Origin: Gordonia terrae
GTDB taxonomy: Bacteria > Actinomycetota > Actinomycetes > Mycobacteriales > Mycobacteriaceae
Assembly: GCF_001698225.1 (NCBI RefSeq)
Contig: NZ_CP016594.1
Coordinates: 4,836,001-4,900,000 of the forward strand
Direction of reading: 5' to 3'
Length of the DNA: 64,000 bases
This document shows positions 1 to 10,741 of this stretch, in pieces. Each line of letters opens with the position of its first letter. The first letter of the stretch is position 1. The notes under the pieces were generated by a model. That model worked only from the letters and a program-made list of their open reading frames with translations, was not told where the DNA came from and ran no database searches. A program made the translations under genes and the position numbers.

Positions 1-843
1 GCGTCGTCACACGGCGGCGCGTTTCCCTACGGCAACACCGTCGTCGTCCGCGGCTCCGCTGCGACCCTGGTGATCGATCCCTCCCTCGAGGTCGACCACG
101 ATCCTGTGCACCCTGACGCGGTGATGATCAGTCACGCCCACGAGGACCACATCGCCGGCCTCCGGCACTTCGCCGCGGACAAGTTCGCCCACCACGCCGA
201 TGTCGACGGCGTGCGATCCCTCCAGGTCCTCCTCGACAACTACGGTCTGACCGACGAGCAGCGAGCAGGTGTCGACGCCCAGATCGGTGACACCTTCGAC
301 CTGACGCCCGGCTTTCCCGACGCCGCCGGAGTCGACGATGGGCACGTCTTCGACCTGGGCGGCGTCACGGCAACGGTCGTACACCTGCCCGGCCACACCG
401 CGGGACATTCCGGCGTACTCGTCGAGCCCACCGGCTTCCTCTATCTCGCCGACATCGACCTCACCTCGTTCGGCCCTATGTACGGCGACCTGGGGAGCAG
501 CGTCGACGACTACCTGGCGTCGATCGCGCGGGTCCGGGACATCGATGCCCGTTGGTACGGGACCTTCCATCAGAAGGGTGTCGTCACCGGCGCCGACGAC
601 TTCCGCGCGCGGCTCGCGGACTACGAGGGCGTCATCCATCGGCGCGACGATCGGCTGCTGGAACTGCTGAAGCGGCCGCGCACCGTCGACGAGATCGTCG
701 TCGAACGGCTCGTCTACCGCCCGCATGTGCGGCTGCCCTTCGTCGACGCGGTGGAGAAGCGCACGGCCGAACTCCATCTCGAGCGGCTGATGCGCCACGG
801 GCAGGTCATCCGCTCCCCGGAAGGTGTCTACCACCGCACATAG
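1..843 (+). CDS. MBL-fold metal-dependent hydrolase (5' end outside window)
   Basis: The reading frame is open from base 1, and the first visible residues (a GGAFPYGNT stretch followed by TLVIDP) already belong to the beta-lactamase fold, so the true start lies upstream; the GTG at 70 would cut off the first strands. The metal-binding HAHEDH motif is at visible residues 45-50. Further ligands are the His of LPGHTAGH near 131, the Asp of YLADIDL near 150, and a His in GTFHQKG near 189. This is the full di-zinc set of the glyoxalase II/beta-lactamase superfamily. After the catalytic domain, about 80 residues form a helical tail resembling a small winged-helix, as in many MBL hydrolases of the LACTB2 type. 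The substrate cannot be told from sequence. The fold is certain, the exact role is not. Confidence 0.85.
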   Translation, partial: ASSHGGAFPYGNTVVVRGSAATLVIDPSLEVDHDPVHPDAVMISHAHEDHIAGLRHFAADKFAHHADVDGVRSLQVLLDNYGLTDEQRAGVDAQIGDTFDLTPGFPDAAGVDDGHVFDLGGVTATVVHLPGHTAGHSGVLVEPTGFLYLADIDLTSFGPMYGDLGSSVDDYLASIARVRDIDARWYGTFHQKGVVTGADDFRARLADYEGVIHRRDDRLLELLKRPRTVDEIVVERLVYRPHVRLPFVDAVEKRTAELHLERLMRHGQVIRSPEGVYHRT

Positions 844-928
844 ACGATCGCCTGCTCTCCGCACGTTTACCGGATGTCCGGTTCGGTCACCCTGTGTCGA
901 CGACACGAGCGAGAGTGAGGAGCTACAA

Positions 929-2365
929 GTGCCCACCGACACCACGCGCCCGAACAGCTGGGACTTCGGCCTGGACAGCGCGATCCCCGACCTCGGCAGC
1001 TCCGGCGACGTCGAGGTCTCGTCAACCGATTTCAGCGACACCTACTATGACACCGAGGACCGGGACCTGCTCGCGCACGGTACGACCGTCGTCTTCCTCG
1101 ACGGCGGGGACGAGGAGGGCCGGGAACCGGGGTGGCGGGTCACGACGCCGTCCACCGGCGAGGACATCGCCGAGCAGATCGACGCACCCTCCACCGCCGT
1201 GCCGTCGGTGATCGCCGACGCCCTGTGGGGTCTGAGCGGCGGCAAACCGTTACGCGTGGCGGCGATCGTGCACACGCACCGGACCCGCCACCGGCATCTC
1301 GACGCGACGGGGGAACACGCCTACGACGTCGTCGACGACACCGTCTCGGCCACGGTCACCGGCCCGGTGGCCACCGCCACGTCGTGGCGCGAGGTCGGGG
1401 TGCAAGCGGAGTCGAACGCGATCCCGAAGAGTGTGCGCAAGCGGATGGCCGGGGCCGGCGCGCGACCCGCGTCGGCATCGTCGACCTTCGAGCGCGCGAT
1501 CGGCCACGAGGTCCCGCGCCCCGCTGCCCCTGCGTCGCCCGCCGCAGGCGCGGTTCTCGACTACGTCCGGGAACAGATCGCGACGATCTTCGCCGGTGAC
1601 GTCGCCCTCCGACGCGGCGCGAACCCGGTGCACGGCGTCCGTGTGGCCATCCGGCGGCTGCGCAGCACGCTGCGGACTGCCGCTCCCCTCTTCGTGCCGG
1701 AGGGTCTGTCGGACCTCGACACCGAACTCCAGTGGTTCGCGGGTGTGCTCGGCGAAGTGCGCGACCGTGAGGTCTTGCGCGCGCGATTCGCCTCGGCGGT
1801 CGCCGATCTCCCTGACGAGTTGGTGCTCGGGCCGGTCGCGGCACGGATCGAGGAGGAGCTCTCCGCGCAGCAGCACCATCACCGGCAGACCGTCACCGAC
1901 GAGATGCGGTCGGACCGGTACCGCGGACTGTTGTCGACCCTCGGGACCTGGAACGAGTCGGTCCCGCTCGCCGACGACCAGATCTCGACGAAGCAGGTAC
2001 GTCAGATCGCCACTCGCGCGGCGCGCAAGGCGGACAAGCGTCTTGCGCACGCGCTGGAGACCGGGAACGAGGAGGACCTCCACCGGGCGCGCAAGGCGGC
2101 GAAACGGGCCCGGTACGCGGGTGAGCTGGCCGCGCCGGTCGTCGACAAGTCGATGGGTCGGTCGCAGGCCAAGCGATACAAGAGGATTCAGACCGTCCTG
2201 GGCGAACACCAGGATTCCGCGGTGGCCGCCCGCGCGCTCCGTGAACTCGGCGCGGGCGCCGGAGTCCGCAAGGGAGAGAACGGCTTCACCTACGGGATCC
2301 TGTATCAACGTGAACTCGCCGCCGCTGCCGCGGCGCGCGAAGCCGTGCTGTCCGGGAAGAACTGA
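929..2365 (+). CDS. CYTH and CHAD domain protein
   Basis: About 478 residues. Residues about 10-200 resemble a CYTH (triphosphate tunnel metalloenzyme) domain, although the usual N-terminal ExExK signature is not intact (GDVEVSST is in its place). Residues about 205-470 form a CHAD domain, a helical bundle rich in conserved His/Arg/Lys, seen in HGVRVAIRRLRS and LHRARKAAKRARYA. CHAD domains bind polyphosphate and often accompany CYTH domains, so a polyphosphate-associated role is the family expectation. The GTG at 929 is preferred because GAGTGAGGAG lies just upstream. An in-frame start at 824 would overlap the previous gene and add low-complexity residues. It is convergent with the MurE-like gene, 18 bases away. 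The degenerate CYTH motif suggests binding rather than catalysis, which is inference. Confidence 0.82.
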   Translation: MPTDTTRPNSWDFGLDSAIPDLGSSGDVEVSSTDFSDTYYDTEDRDLLAHGTTVVFLDGGDEEGREPGWRVTTPSTGEDIAEQIDAPSTAVPSVIADALWGLSGGKPLRVAAIVHTHRTRHRHLDATGEHAYDVVDDTVSATVTGPVATATSWREVGVQAESNAIPKSVRKRMAGAGARPASASSTFERAIGHEVPRPAAPASPAAGAVLDYVREQIATIFAGDVALRRGANPVHGVRVAIRRLRSTLRTAAPLFVPEGLSDLDTELQWFAGVLGEVRDREVLRARFASAVADLPDELVLGPVAARIEEELSAQQHHHRQTVTDEMRSDRYRGLLSTLGTWNESVPLADDQISTKQVRQIATRAARKADKRLAHALETGNEEDLHRARKAAKRARYAGELAAPVVDKSMGRSQAKRYKRIQTVLGEHQDSAVAARALRELGAGAGVRKGENGFTYGILYQRELAAAAAAREAVLSGKN

Positions 2366-2383
2366 CGTCGGCCGCGCCGCCCG

Positions 2384-3892
2384 CTACGACGTCTCGAGGA
2401 TCGCGCGCCGCAGCTCGGTGTGATCGTCGAAGAACGTCGTCGCCGGTCCGTACCGCCGGAAGGTGTCACTACCCCGGCCGGTGACCACGACGACATCGTC
2501 GTCACCGGCCATGGTCGTGGCGATCGCGAAGGCGGCCTGCCGGTCGGGTTCCTCGATGACGAGCGCCGACGCCGCGCGGCGTGCACCCCGGAGCACCCGG
2601 GCCCGAATGGCATTCGGGTCCTCGTCTTCCGGGCTCTCATCGGTCACGATCACCACGTCGGCGTACTGTGCCGCGACCTCGCCCAGGGGTTCTCGCTTGC
2701 CCGGGTCACGCCCGCCGGTCGCGCCGACGACCACGATCAGTCGCCCGCCCTCGGTCAGCGACCGCAGATACGGGAACAGCGCATGCTGACCAGCGGTGTT
2801 GTGCATGTAGTCCACGATCGCCCGGTAGGGCTGCCCCGCGTGCACGGGTTCGCAGCGGCCCGAGATGCCGGTCACCGCCGAGATCCCCTCGGCCGCGGCA
2901 GCGAGGTCGACGCCGTCGGCCACCGCGGCGGTGAGCGCGAGCAGGGCGTTGCCGACCTGGTGCGGACCCAGCACCTGCAGGCCCATCCGGGCCCGCCCGT
3001 GCGGCGTGTGGACGGTGAACTCGGTCCCGAGCCGGCCGGTCCGGATCTCGGTGGCGACGACATCGGCATCCGGGCGGGAGGTCGAGCACGTCCAGGTCTC
3101 CGTCGTGGTGCCCGTGGCCAGTCGCGCGCCCCAGGCGTCGTCGATGTCGATCACGGCGATCTGCGTCCGTTCGGCGGTGAACATCGCGGCCTTGGTCGCG
3201 AAATAGTTCTCCACCGAGTCGTGATAATCCAGGTGATCATCGGACAGATTGGTGAACGCCATCACCCGGAACACCGTGCCGTCGACCCGCCCCTGGTCGA
3301 TTGCGTGAGACGAGACCTCCATGGCGCAGCAGGTGACGCCGTGGCGCCGGAACATCGCCAGTGTCCGTTGCAGCATCGGCGCCTCCGGCGTCGTGCGCAG
3401 CGGGACGACGTCGCATCCGGGTCCTCGGATGCGCGCGCCGGAGATGAGTCCGGCGGCCTCACCCCCCCGCAGCCAGCGCGGCGTCGACGAAATGAGTGGT
3501 GCTGGTCTTCCCGTTCGTTCCCGTGACACCGAAGACCCGCAGGTCTCGCGACGGCTCGCCGTGGAACCAGGAGCTCAGCGGCCCCATCACGCGACGCGGT
3601 TCATCGACGAGAAGTGGGGCGGCCGAAACGCCGGCCGGTCGCTGATCACCAGCACGGCACCGGCGGCGGCCACCTCTCGCTCGAAGTCGAGTCCGTGCCA
3701 GCGGCTGCCGGGTATCGCCAGGTAGGCGTCCCCGGGACGGATCGTCCGGGAATCGTCGTCGATGTCGCGGACGATGATCGAACCGACGTCGGGTCCGCCG
3801 ACGATCGGCGTTCGGAGATGGTCGGCGATCTGCGCAACGGTGAGATGCGCACCCGGATGGGGGTCCATCCTGCGACTCCGCTCCGGGTTCAT
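2384..3892 (-). pseudogene. MurE-like Mur ligase broken by two compensating frame changes
   Basis: Three pieces together make a full Mur ligase. The N-terminal domain runs from ATG 3892 to a TGA at 3587 (start IADHLRTPIVGG...). A middle piece in another frame carries the ATP-binding GVTGTNGKTSTTHF and stops at 3459. The central and C-terminal domains (MEVSSHAIDQGR, FTNLSDDHLDYH, GISGRCEPV) return to the first frame and end at 2384. One base appears missing near 3620-3630, in a C-rich stretch, and one G is extra in a seven-G run at 3462-3468 on the gene strand; removing it restores AALAAGG-EAAGLISG. Both sites are homopolymer-like, so sequencing error is as likely as true decay. The position of the DAP-recognising DNPR motif reads TDESPEDEDP, so this may be a MurE paralogue with other specificity. 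The family is sure, the functional state open. Confidence 0.8.
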
Positions 3893-4173
3893 CGCGCCGA
3901 GGTACCCGGGCCGCGGGCGAGCCCAAACCTCGACGTCGGGGTGCCGTTCGGTCGGTATCCGCCCCGGTACCGAGCAAAGCTCGACAATCGGACATGGACC
4001 GCCCGGTCGGGCGCAACTGTGACACGCTTCACATACGTTCGGAAACGTTGTGACACTTGCTCTTTGCCGACCCGACCAGGGCCGATTCCGGCCGAGGTGT
4101 TACATCTGCCCTCGTCGTGGCAACACTCGGGTTGTAGCCCATTCCGACCCGCACCAGAGGGGAGCAAGAACCG

Positions 4174-5190
4174 ATGACCGTTTCCACCACCACCGTTCAC
4201 CAGCAACTTCGCGCGATCCTCGCGCTGACCCACACCGAGATCCAGATCGCCGAGACCCGGCAGGCCCAGGCACGCACCGACGCCATCCGCAAGGAACTCG
4301 CACAGAATGCCGAGAACGCACGCGAGCGTGCCCTGACCATCGAGAACGCGCTGCGCGACCGCGGCGGCCTCGTCGATGTGGTCCGACCGGTCCTCGGCCG
4401 CTTTGGAGCCGTCGCCAAGACCCTGGCCGAGCAGGCCCAACCGCTGGACGAGGCCCTGCTCGACGACCTCGCGCTCGAACAACGACTCGTCGCACGCGCC
4501 ACCTACCTGAAGGCATTGGCCACCGGCCAGGAGGACCAGGCACTCGTCGCGCTGGCCGATCAGCTCATCGACGCGCACACCGCCACTGTCCACTGGCTCA
4601 CCACCGTGCTCGCCGAGGAGGCGCTGGGTGGCCCGGCTGCCCTGCGTCGCGGGCCCTCGCAGTGGGCCAGCGGCCTCGCCGCGCGCGCTCTCACCGCTCC
4701 CGCACTCGGCGCATCGTGGGCGATCGACCGGACCGCCGAATTCGCCCGCCAGCTGCCCGACCCGGTGGACTCGATCCGCAGCCGATTCGGGCGCGCCGTC
4801 GACGACGCATCGGAGACCGCGGCGCGGGCGACCGACGCCGTGAGCAACGCCGGCGCAGCCGTCTCCAAGACGGTCGCGGCGGGACGCGACGCGGCCCTCG
4901 AAGCCGTCGAGGACAGCGCCCGCGACAATGGCGCCGACGGTGCCGCCGACGCGCTCCACCAACTGCGCGAGATCACCGGAACCGTTGAGGCCGAGGACCT
5001 CCCGATCGAGGGATACGTCGACCTCAACGTCACCGACGCGGTCGCCGCGGTCAAGGAACTGACCAAGCCGGCCGACCTGCGGGTCACCCTCGCCTACGAG
5101 GAAGCACACAAGAACCGCCAACGCGTGGTCTCGGCGATCGAGATCCGATTCGCCGAACTCGCGAAGGACCTGGTCGGCATCGACAGCTGA
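4174..5190 (+). CDS. hypothetical helical protein (338 aa)
   Basis: I do not recognise a named family with confidence. The product is acidic, Ala-rich and almost entirely helical by composition. Residues 1-150 could form a four-helix, ferritin-like bundle (HTEIQIAETRQAQAR, with further Glu/His-bearing helices near DQLIDAHTATVHW), but I cannot assign metal ligands. Residues about 200-260 are an Ala/Asp/Ser-rich coiled-coil-like stretch. The C-terminus is a compact helical segment (LRVTLAYEEAHKNRQRVV). No signal peptide or membrane segment is visible. A GGGGAGCAAG ribosome binding site precedes the ATG. It stands alone, divergent from the MurE-like gene and followed by a strong terminator before furA. 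The gene is sure, the function unknown. Confidence 0.7.
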   Translation: MTVSTTTVHQQLRAILALTHTEIQIAETRQAQARTDAIRKELAQNAENARERALTIENALRDRGGLVDVVRPVLGRFGAVAKTLAEQAQPLDEALLDDLALEQRLVARATYLKALATGQEDQALVALADQLIDAHTATVHWLTTVLAEEALGGPAALRRGPSQWASGLAARALTAPALGASWAIDRTAEFARQLPDPVDSIRSRFGRAVDDASETAARATDAVSNAGAAVSKTVAAGRDAALEAVEDSARDNGADGAADALHQLREITGTVEAEDLPIEGYVDLNVTDAVAAVKELTKPADLRVTLAYEEAHKNRQRVVSAIEIRFAELAKDLVGIDS

Positions 5191-8031
<2,841 letters not shown>

Positions 8032-8055
8032 TCAGCCACGGCCGTCACGACACAG

Positions 8056-8088
8056 AACACCCCGCGGGCCCGTTGCCCGCGGGGTGTT
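8056..8088 (+). terminator. 14-bp hairpin terminator of furA-katG
   Basis: Perfect inverted repeat AACACCCCGCGGGC with its complement, loop CCGTT, 24 bases past the katG stop. No U-tract. It closes the furA-katG unit before the DUF2231 gene. Confidence 0.8.
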
Positions 8089-8132
8089 CCGCATTCAGCA
8101 GCCCTTCAACTCGGCCGAGCTAGGTTCACGGT

Positions 8133-8612
8133 GTGGACACCATCAACGGGCTCCCCCTTCACCCACTCCTCGTGCACCTGGTCGTGGTCCTCGTTCCCCT
8201 GACCGCGCTGATGGCGATCGCAGGTGTGGTGTGGCCGGCCGCGCGTCGTCGGCTCGGCATCCTCACCCCGCTGGTCGCGCTGGGCACCCTCGTCGCGGTC
8301 CCGCTGACCACCTCCGCGGGCGAATCGCTGGAGGAACAGGTGCCCGCGAGTGCGGCGGTCGAACGTCATGCAGGCCTCGGTGACCAGCTGATCTACTGGG
8401 TCGGGCCTCTCGTCGCCCTGACCGTGCTGTGGTGGGCTGTGCACGACGACCGGTTACTCACCGCCGTCCGCACGAGGGTGTCCAGAACGACGATCCCGAC
8501 GAGCCGACCCGTCGCCATCGCTCTCGGCGCGCTGCTCGTCGTCGTGGCCGTGGTGTCGGTGATCATGGTGTACCGCATCGGCGAGAGCGGGGCACGCGCC
8601 GTCTGGACATGA
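8133..8612 (+). CDS. DUF2231-type membrane protein
   Basis: 159 residues with four hydrophobic segments (about 8-32, 45-62, 88-104 and 127-147), a cytochrome-like integral membrane protein of the DUF2231 family. The opening INGLPLHPLLVHLVVVLVPL carries the His residues typical of the family (PLHPLLVH); a further His is in VERHAGLGDQL. The biochemical role of the family is not settled. GTG start at 8133, with no clear ribosome binding site. It lies 57 bases ahead of the response regulator gene on the same strand and could be co-transcribed with it. Confidence 0.75.
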   Translation: MDTINGLPLHPLLVHLVVVLVPLTALMAIAGVVWPAARRRLGILTPLVALGTLVAVPLTTSAGESLEEQVPASAAVERHAGLGDQLIYWVGPLVALTVLWWAVHDDRLLTAVRTRVSRTTIPTSRPVAIALGALLVVVAVVSVIMVYRIGESGARAVWT

Positions 8613-8669
8613 GACGCGCGGGGTCGACGGGTCCGCGGGCTGCGACCCCAGCCGGTGATACTGGGACGC

Positions 8670-9359
8670 ATGCGCGTGCTGGTGATCGAGGACGACCCGC
8701 GGGCCGCCGAGACCCTCCGCCGCACCCTGGCGGCCGAGGGCTGGACGGTCGACACGGCCGACAACGGGGTCGACGGCGTCGAGTGCGCCTGCACTCGGAC
8801 CTACGACGTGATCGTCAGCGACATCATGATGCCGCGCCTCAACGGGTACGAGGTCGTCCGCGAGCTCCGCAGGCGCGCCGTGTGGACGCCGGTCCTGATG
8901 CTCACCGCGAAGGACGGCGAATACGACGAGGCGGACGCCTTCGACCTCGGTGCCGACGACTATCTCGTCAAACCGTTCTCGTTCGTCGTGCTGTCGGCCC
9001 GCCTCCGGGCGCTGGTGAGACGCGGTGCGCCCGAGCGTCCCGCCGTGCTCCGTGCCGGTTCGCTCACCCTCGACCCCGCGACGCGGGAGGTCCGGCGCGG
9101 CGACACCCCGATCCGCCTCACCGCCCGTGAGTTCGCCGTGCTCGAGTTCCTGATGCGGCACAAGGGAACAGTCGTCAGCAAGACCGAGATCCTGCAATCG
9201 GTGTGGGACGCGCACTACCGGGGCGACGACAACATCGTCGAGGTGTACGTCGGCTATCTGCGCCGGCGCATCGACACCCCGTTCGGTTGTCGAACCATCG
9301 AAACCGTCCGGGGCGCAGGCTATCTCCTCGCCGGTGACGGCGGGGGCCCGCTGTCGTGA
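8670..9359 (+). CDS. OmpR-family response regulator
   Basis: 229 residues. Receiver domain 1-115 with the acidic pair Asp8/Asp9, phospho-acceptor Asp51 in VSDIMMP, and Lys101 in LVKPFS. A winged-helix output domain (about 130-225) ends YLRRRIDTP...TVRGAGYLL, typical of OmpR/PhoB regulators. The ATG at 8670 gives the canonical RVLVIEDD opening. Its last 40 bases overlap the 3' end of the histidine kinase gene on the opposite strand (9320-9359). The two are therefore convergent rather than one operon, though adjacency suggests they are partners. Confidence 0.93.
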   Translation: MRVLVIEDDPRAAETLRRTLAAEGWTVDTADNGVDGVECACTRTYDVIVSDIMMPRLNGYEVVRELRRRAVWTPVLMLTAKDGEYDEADAFDLGADDYLVKPFSFVVLSARLRALVRRGAPERPAVLRAGSLTLDPATREVRRGDTPIRLTAREFAVLEFLMRHKGTVVSKTEILQSVWDAHYRGDDNIVEVYVGYLRRRIDTPFGCRTIETVRGAGYLLAGDGGGPLS

Positions 9360-10741
9360 GGTGTCGTGCGCGGTAGCGACAGCTCGATGGCGAACCCGTC
9401 GCCCCCGGTGTCGGCGACCGCGACCGTCCCGCCGTGCGCGTGCACGATCTCGGCCACTATCGACAGGCCGAGACCCGTCCCGCCGCCGCGTTCACGAGCT
9501 GTGTCCAGGCGGACGAACCGGTCGAAGATCCGATCCCGGTCCTCGTCAGGAACGCCGACACCGTCGTCGGCGACGGTCACCGCCACCCGCTCCGGTCCGA
9601 CCGCCATCGTGACACTGACCGCGCCGTGGGCGTGCCGGGTCGCGTTGTCGCCGAGATTCCGCAACGCTCGCGCGAGTTGTCGCCGGTCGCCGGTCACCCG
9701 CACCGGGAGAACCGTGGCGTCGACGTCGAGTTCGGTCGTCAGGTCGAGCCGGGTCACCTCGTCGTTGACGATGTCGTCGAGATCCACGTCCTCGAACTCG
9801 GGGCGCAGCCCGTACTCATCGGCGCGCGCGAGCAGCAGCAGGTCGTCGATGAGGTCTCGAAGGCGGTACGCCTCGGGTAGCAGAAGCGTCGACACCGAAT
9901 CGTCGTCGATCGGCTCGCCGGTCCGGTCGGCCAGCTCGAGCAGTCCGATGATGGTGACGAGCGGGCTCCGCAACTCGTGCGACGAATCACCGACGAAACG
10001 GAGCTGCTGGTCACGAGCGAATGCGAGCCGGTCCAGCATCTCGTTCATCGTCTCGGCGAGGGTCGCGATCTCATCTCCGGTGTCGGGGACGGGCACCCGA
10101 CGGGCGACGCCCGCACGGGAGATGTCGGCGACTTCGGCGCGGATGGACTCGACCGGACGCAGCGCTCGCCGTAGCAGCTGATCGGTCGCGATGACGGCCG
10201 CCGCGAGAATGATCGGGAACACGACGCACAGCACGGCGAACACCGTCCACACGGTGGCGTGGATGCTGCCCTCCCCGGCTCCGACCACCACTGTGACGAG
10301 GTCACCGGACACCTCGGCACCCTGGACGGTCGCGCGATACTCGGTGTCGCTCCCGGGGAATGCGGCGTCGATCACGTGGCTCACACCGGCCCGGCCCGCG
10401 GGCGGGACGAGCGCCCGGTCCTGCTCGACACCGGGCGTGGCGGCCAGCACGTCGCCGTTGCGACCGACGATCTGGACGATGTCGACGGCCTCCGTCCGTT
10501 CCAACAGCGACGGATCGAGTCCGGCGACGCCCGACCGCGACATCGCATCGACGATCTCTCCGCTGCGTGCGGCGGTCGCGCCATCGGCGGCGGTGTTCAA
10601 CGAGTGGTACAGGACGAACAGCACGATCGCGCCGGCGATCAGCAGTGCGGTGAACAGCATCGCCGCGCCGACGACCGTCAGTCGCATGCGAACGCTGGCC
10701 GCCCGGAATCGCCGTCGGCGGTCGGGCACCGCGGGTGTCAC
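9320..10741 (-). CDS. membrane sensor histidine kinase
   Basis: 473 residues. A short basic N-terminus, membrane segment about 21-45, an extracytoplasmic sensor region about 46-160, second membrane segment about 163-187, HAMP about 188-242, HisKA with His255 in GDSSHELRSP, N-box RNLGDNATRH (361-370), G1 ADDGVGVPD (391-399) and G2 GGGTGLGLSIV. All catalytic boxes are intact. The GTG start at 10741 shares a GTGA with the stop codon of the NRPS gene upstream, so it is translationally coupled to that gene; a longer frame into the NRPS gene is open but is composed of shadow residues. Its 3' end overlaps the convergent response regulator by 40 bases. The sensed signal is unknown; cell-envelope status is a guess from the NRPS and mycolyltransferase neighbours. 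Confidence 0.9.
   Translation of the reverse strand: MTPAVPDRRRRFRAASVRMRLTVVGAAMLFTALLIAGAIVLFVLYHSLNTAADGATAARSGEIVDAMSRSGVAGLDPSLLERTEAVDIVQIVGRNGDVLAATPGVEQDRALVPPAGRAGVSHVIDAAFPGSDTEYRATVQGAEVSGDLVTVVVGAGEGSIHATVWTVFAVLCVVFPIILAAAVIATDQLLRRALRPVESIRAEVADISRAGVARRVPVPDTGDEIATLAETMNEMLDRLAFARDQQLRFVGDSSHELRSPLVTIIGLLELADRTGEPIDDDSVSTLLLPEAYRLRDLIDDLLLLARADEYGLRPEFEDVDLDDIVNDEVTRLDLTTELDVDATVLPVRVTGDRRQLARALRNLGDNATRHAHGAVSVTMAVGPERVAVTVADDGVGVPDEDRDRIFDRFVRLDTARERGGGTGLGLSIVAEIVHAHGGTVAVADTGGDGFAIELSLPRTTPHDSGPPPSPARR

Noticed and set aside
7..1041. Long minus-strand open frame over the MBL gene
   Set aside because: It is a shadow of the MBL and CYTH genes: low-complexity, Val/Asp/Gly-rich residues with no motif.
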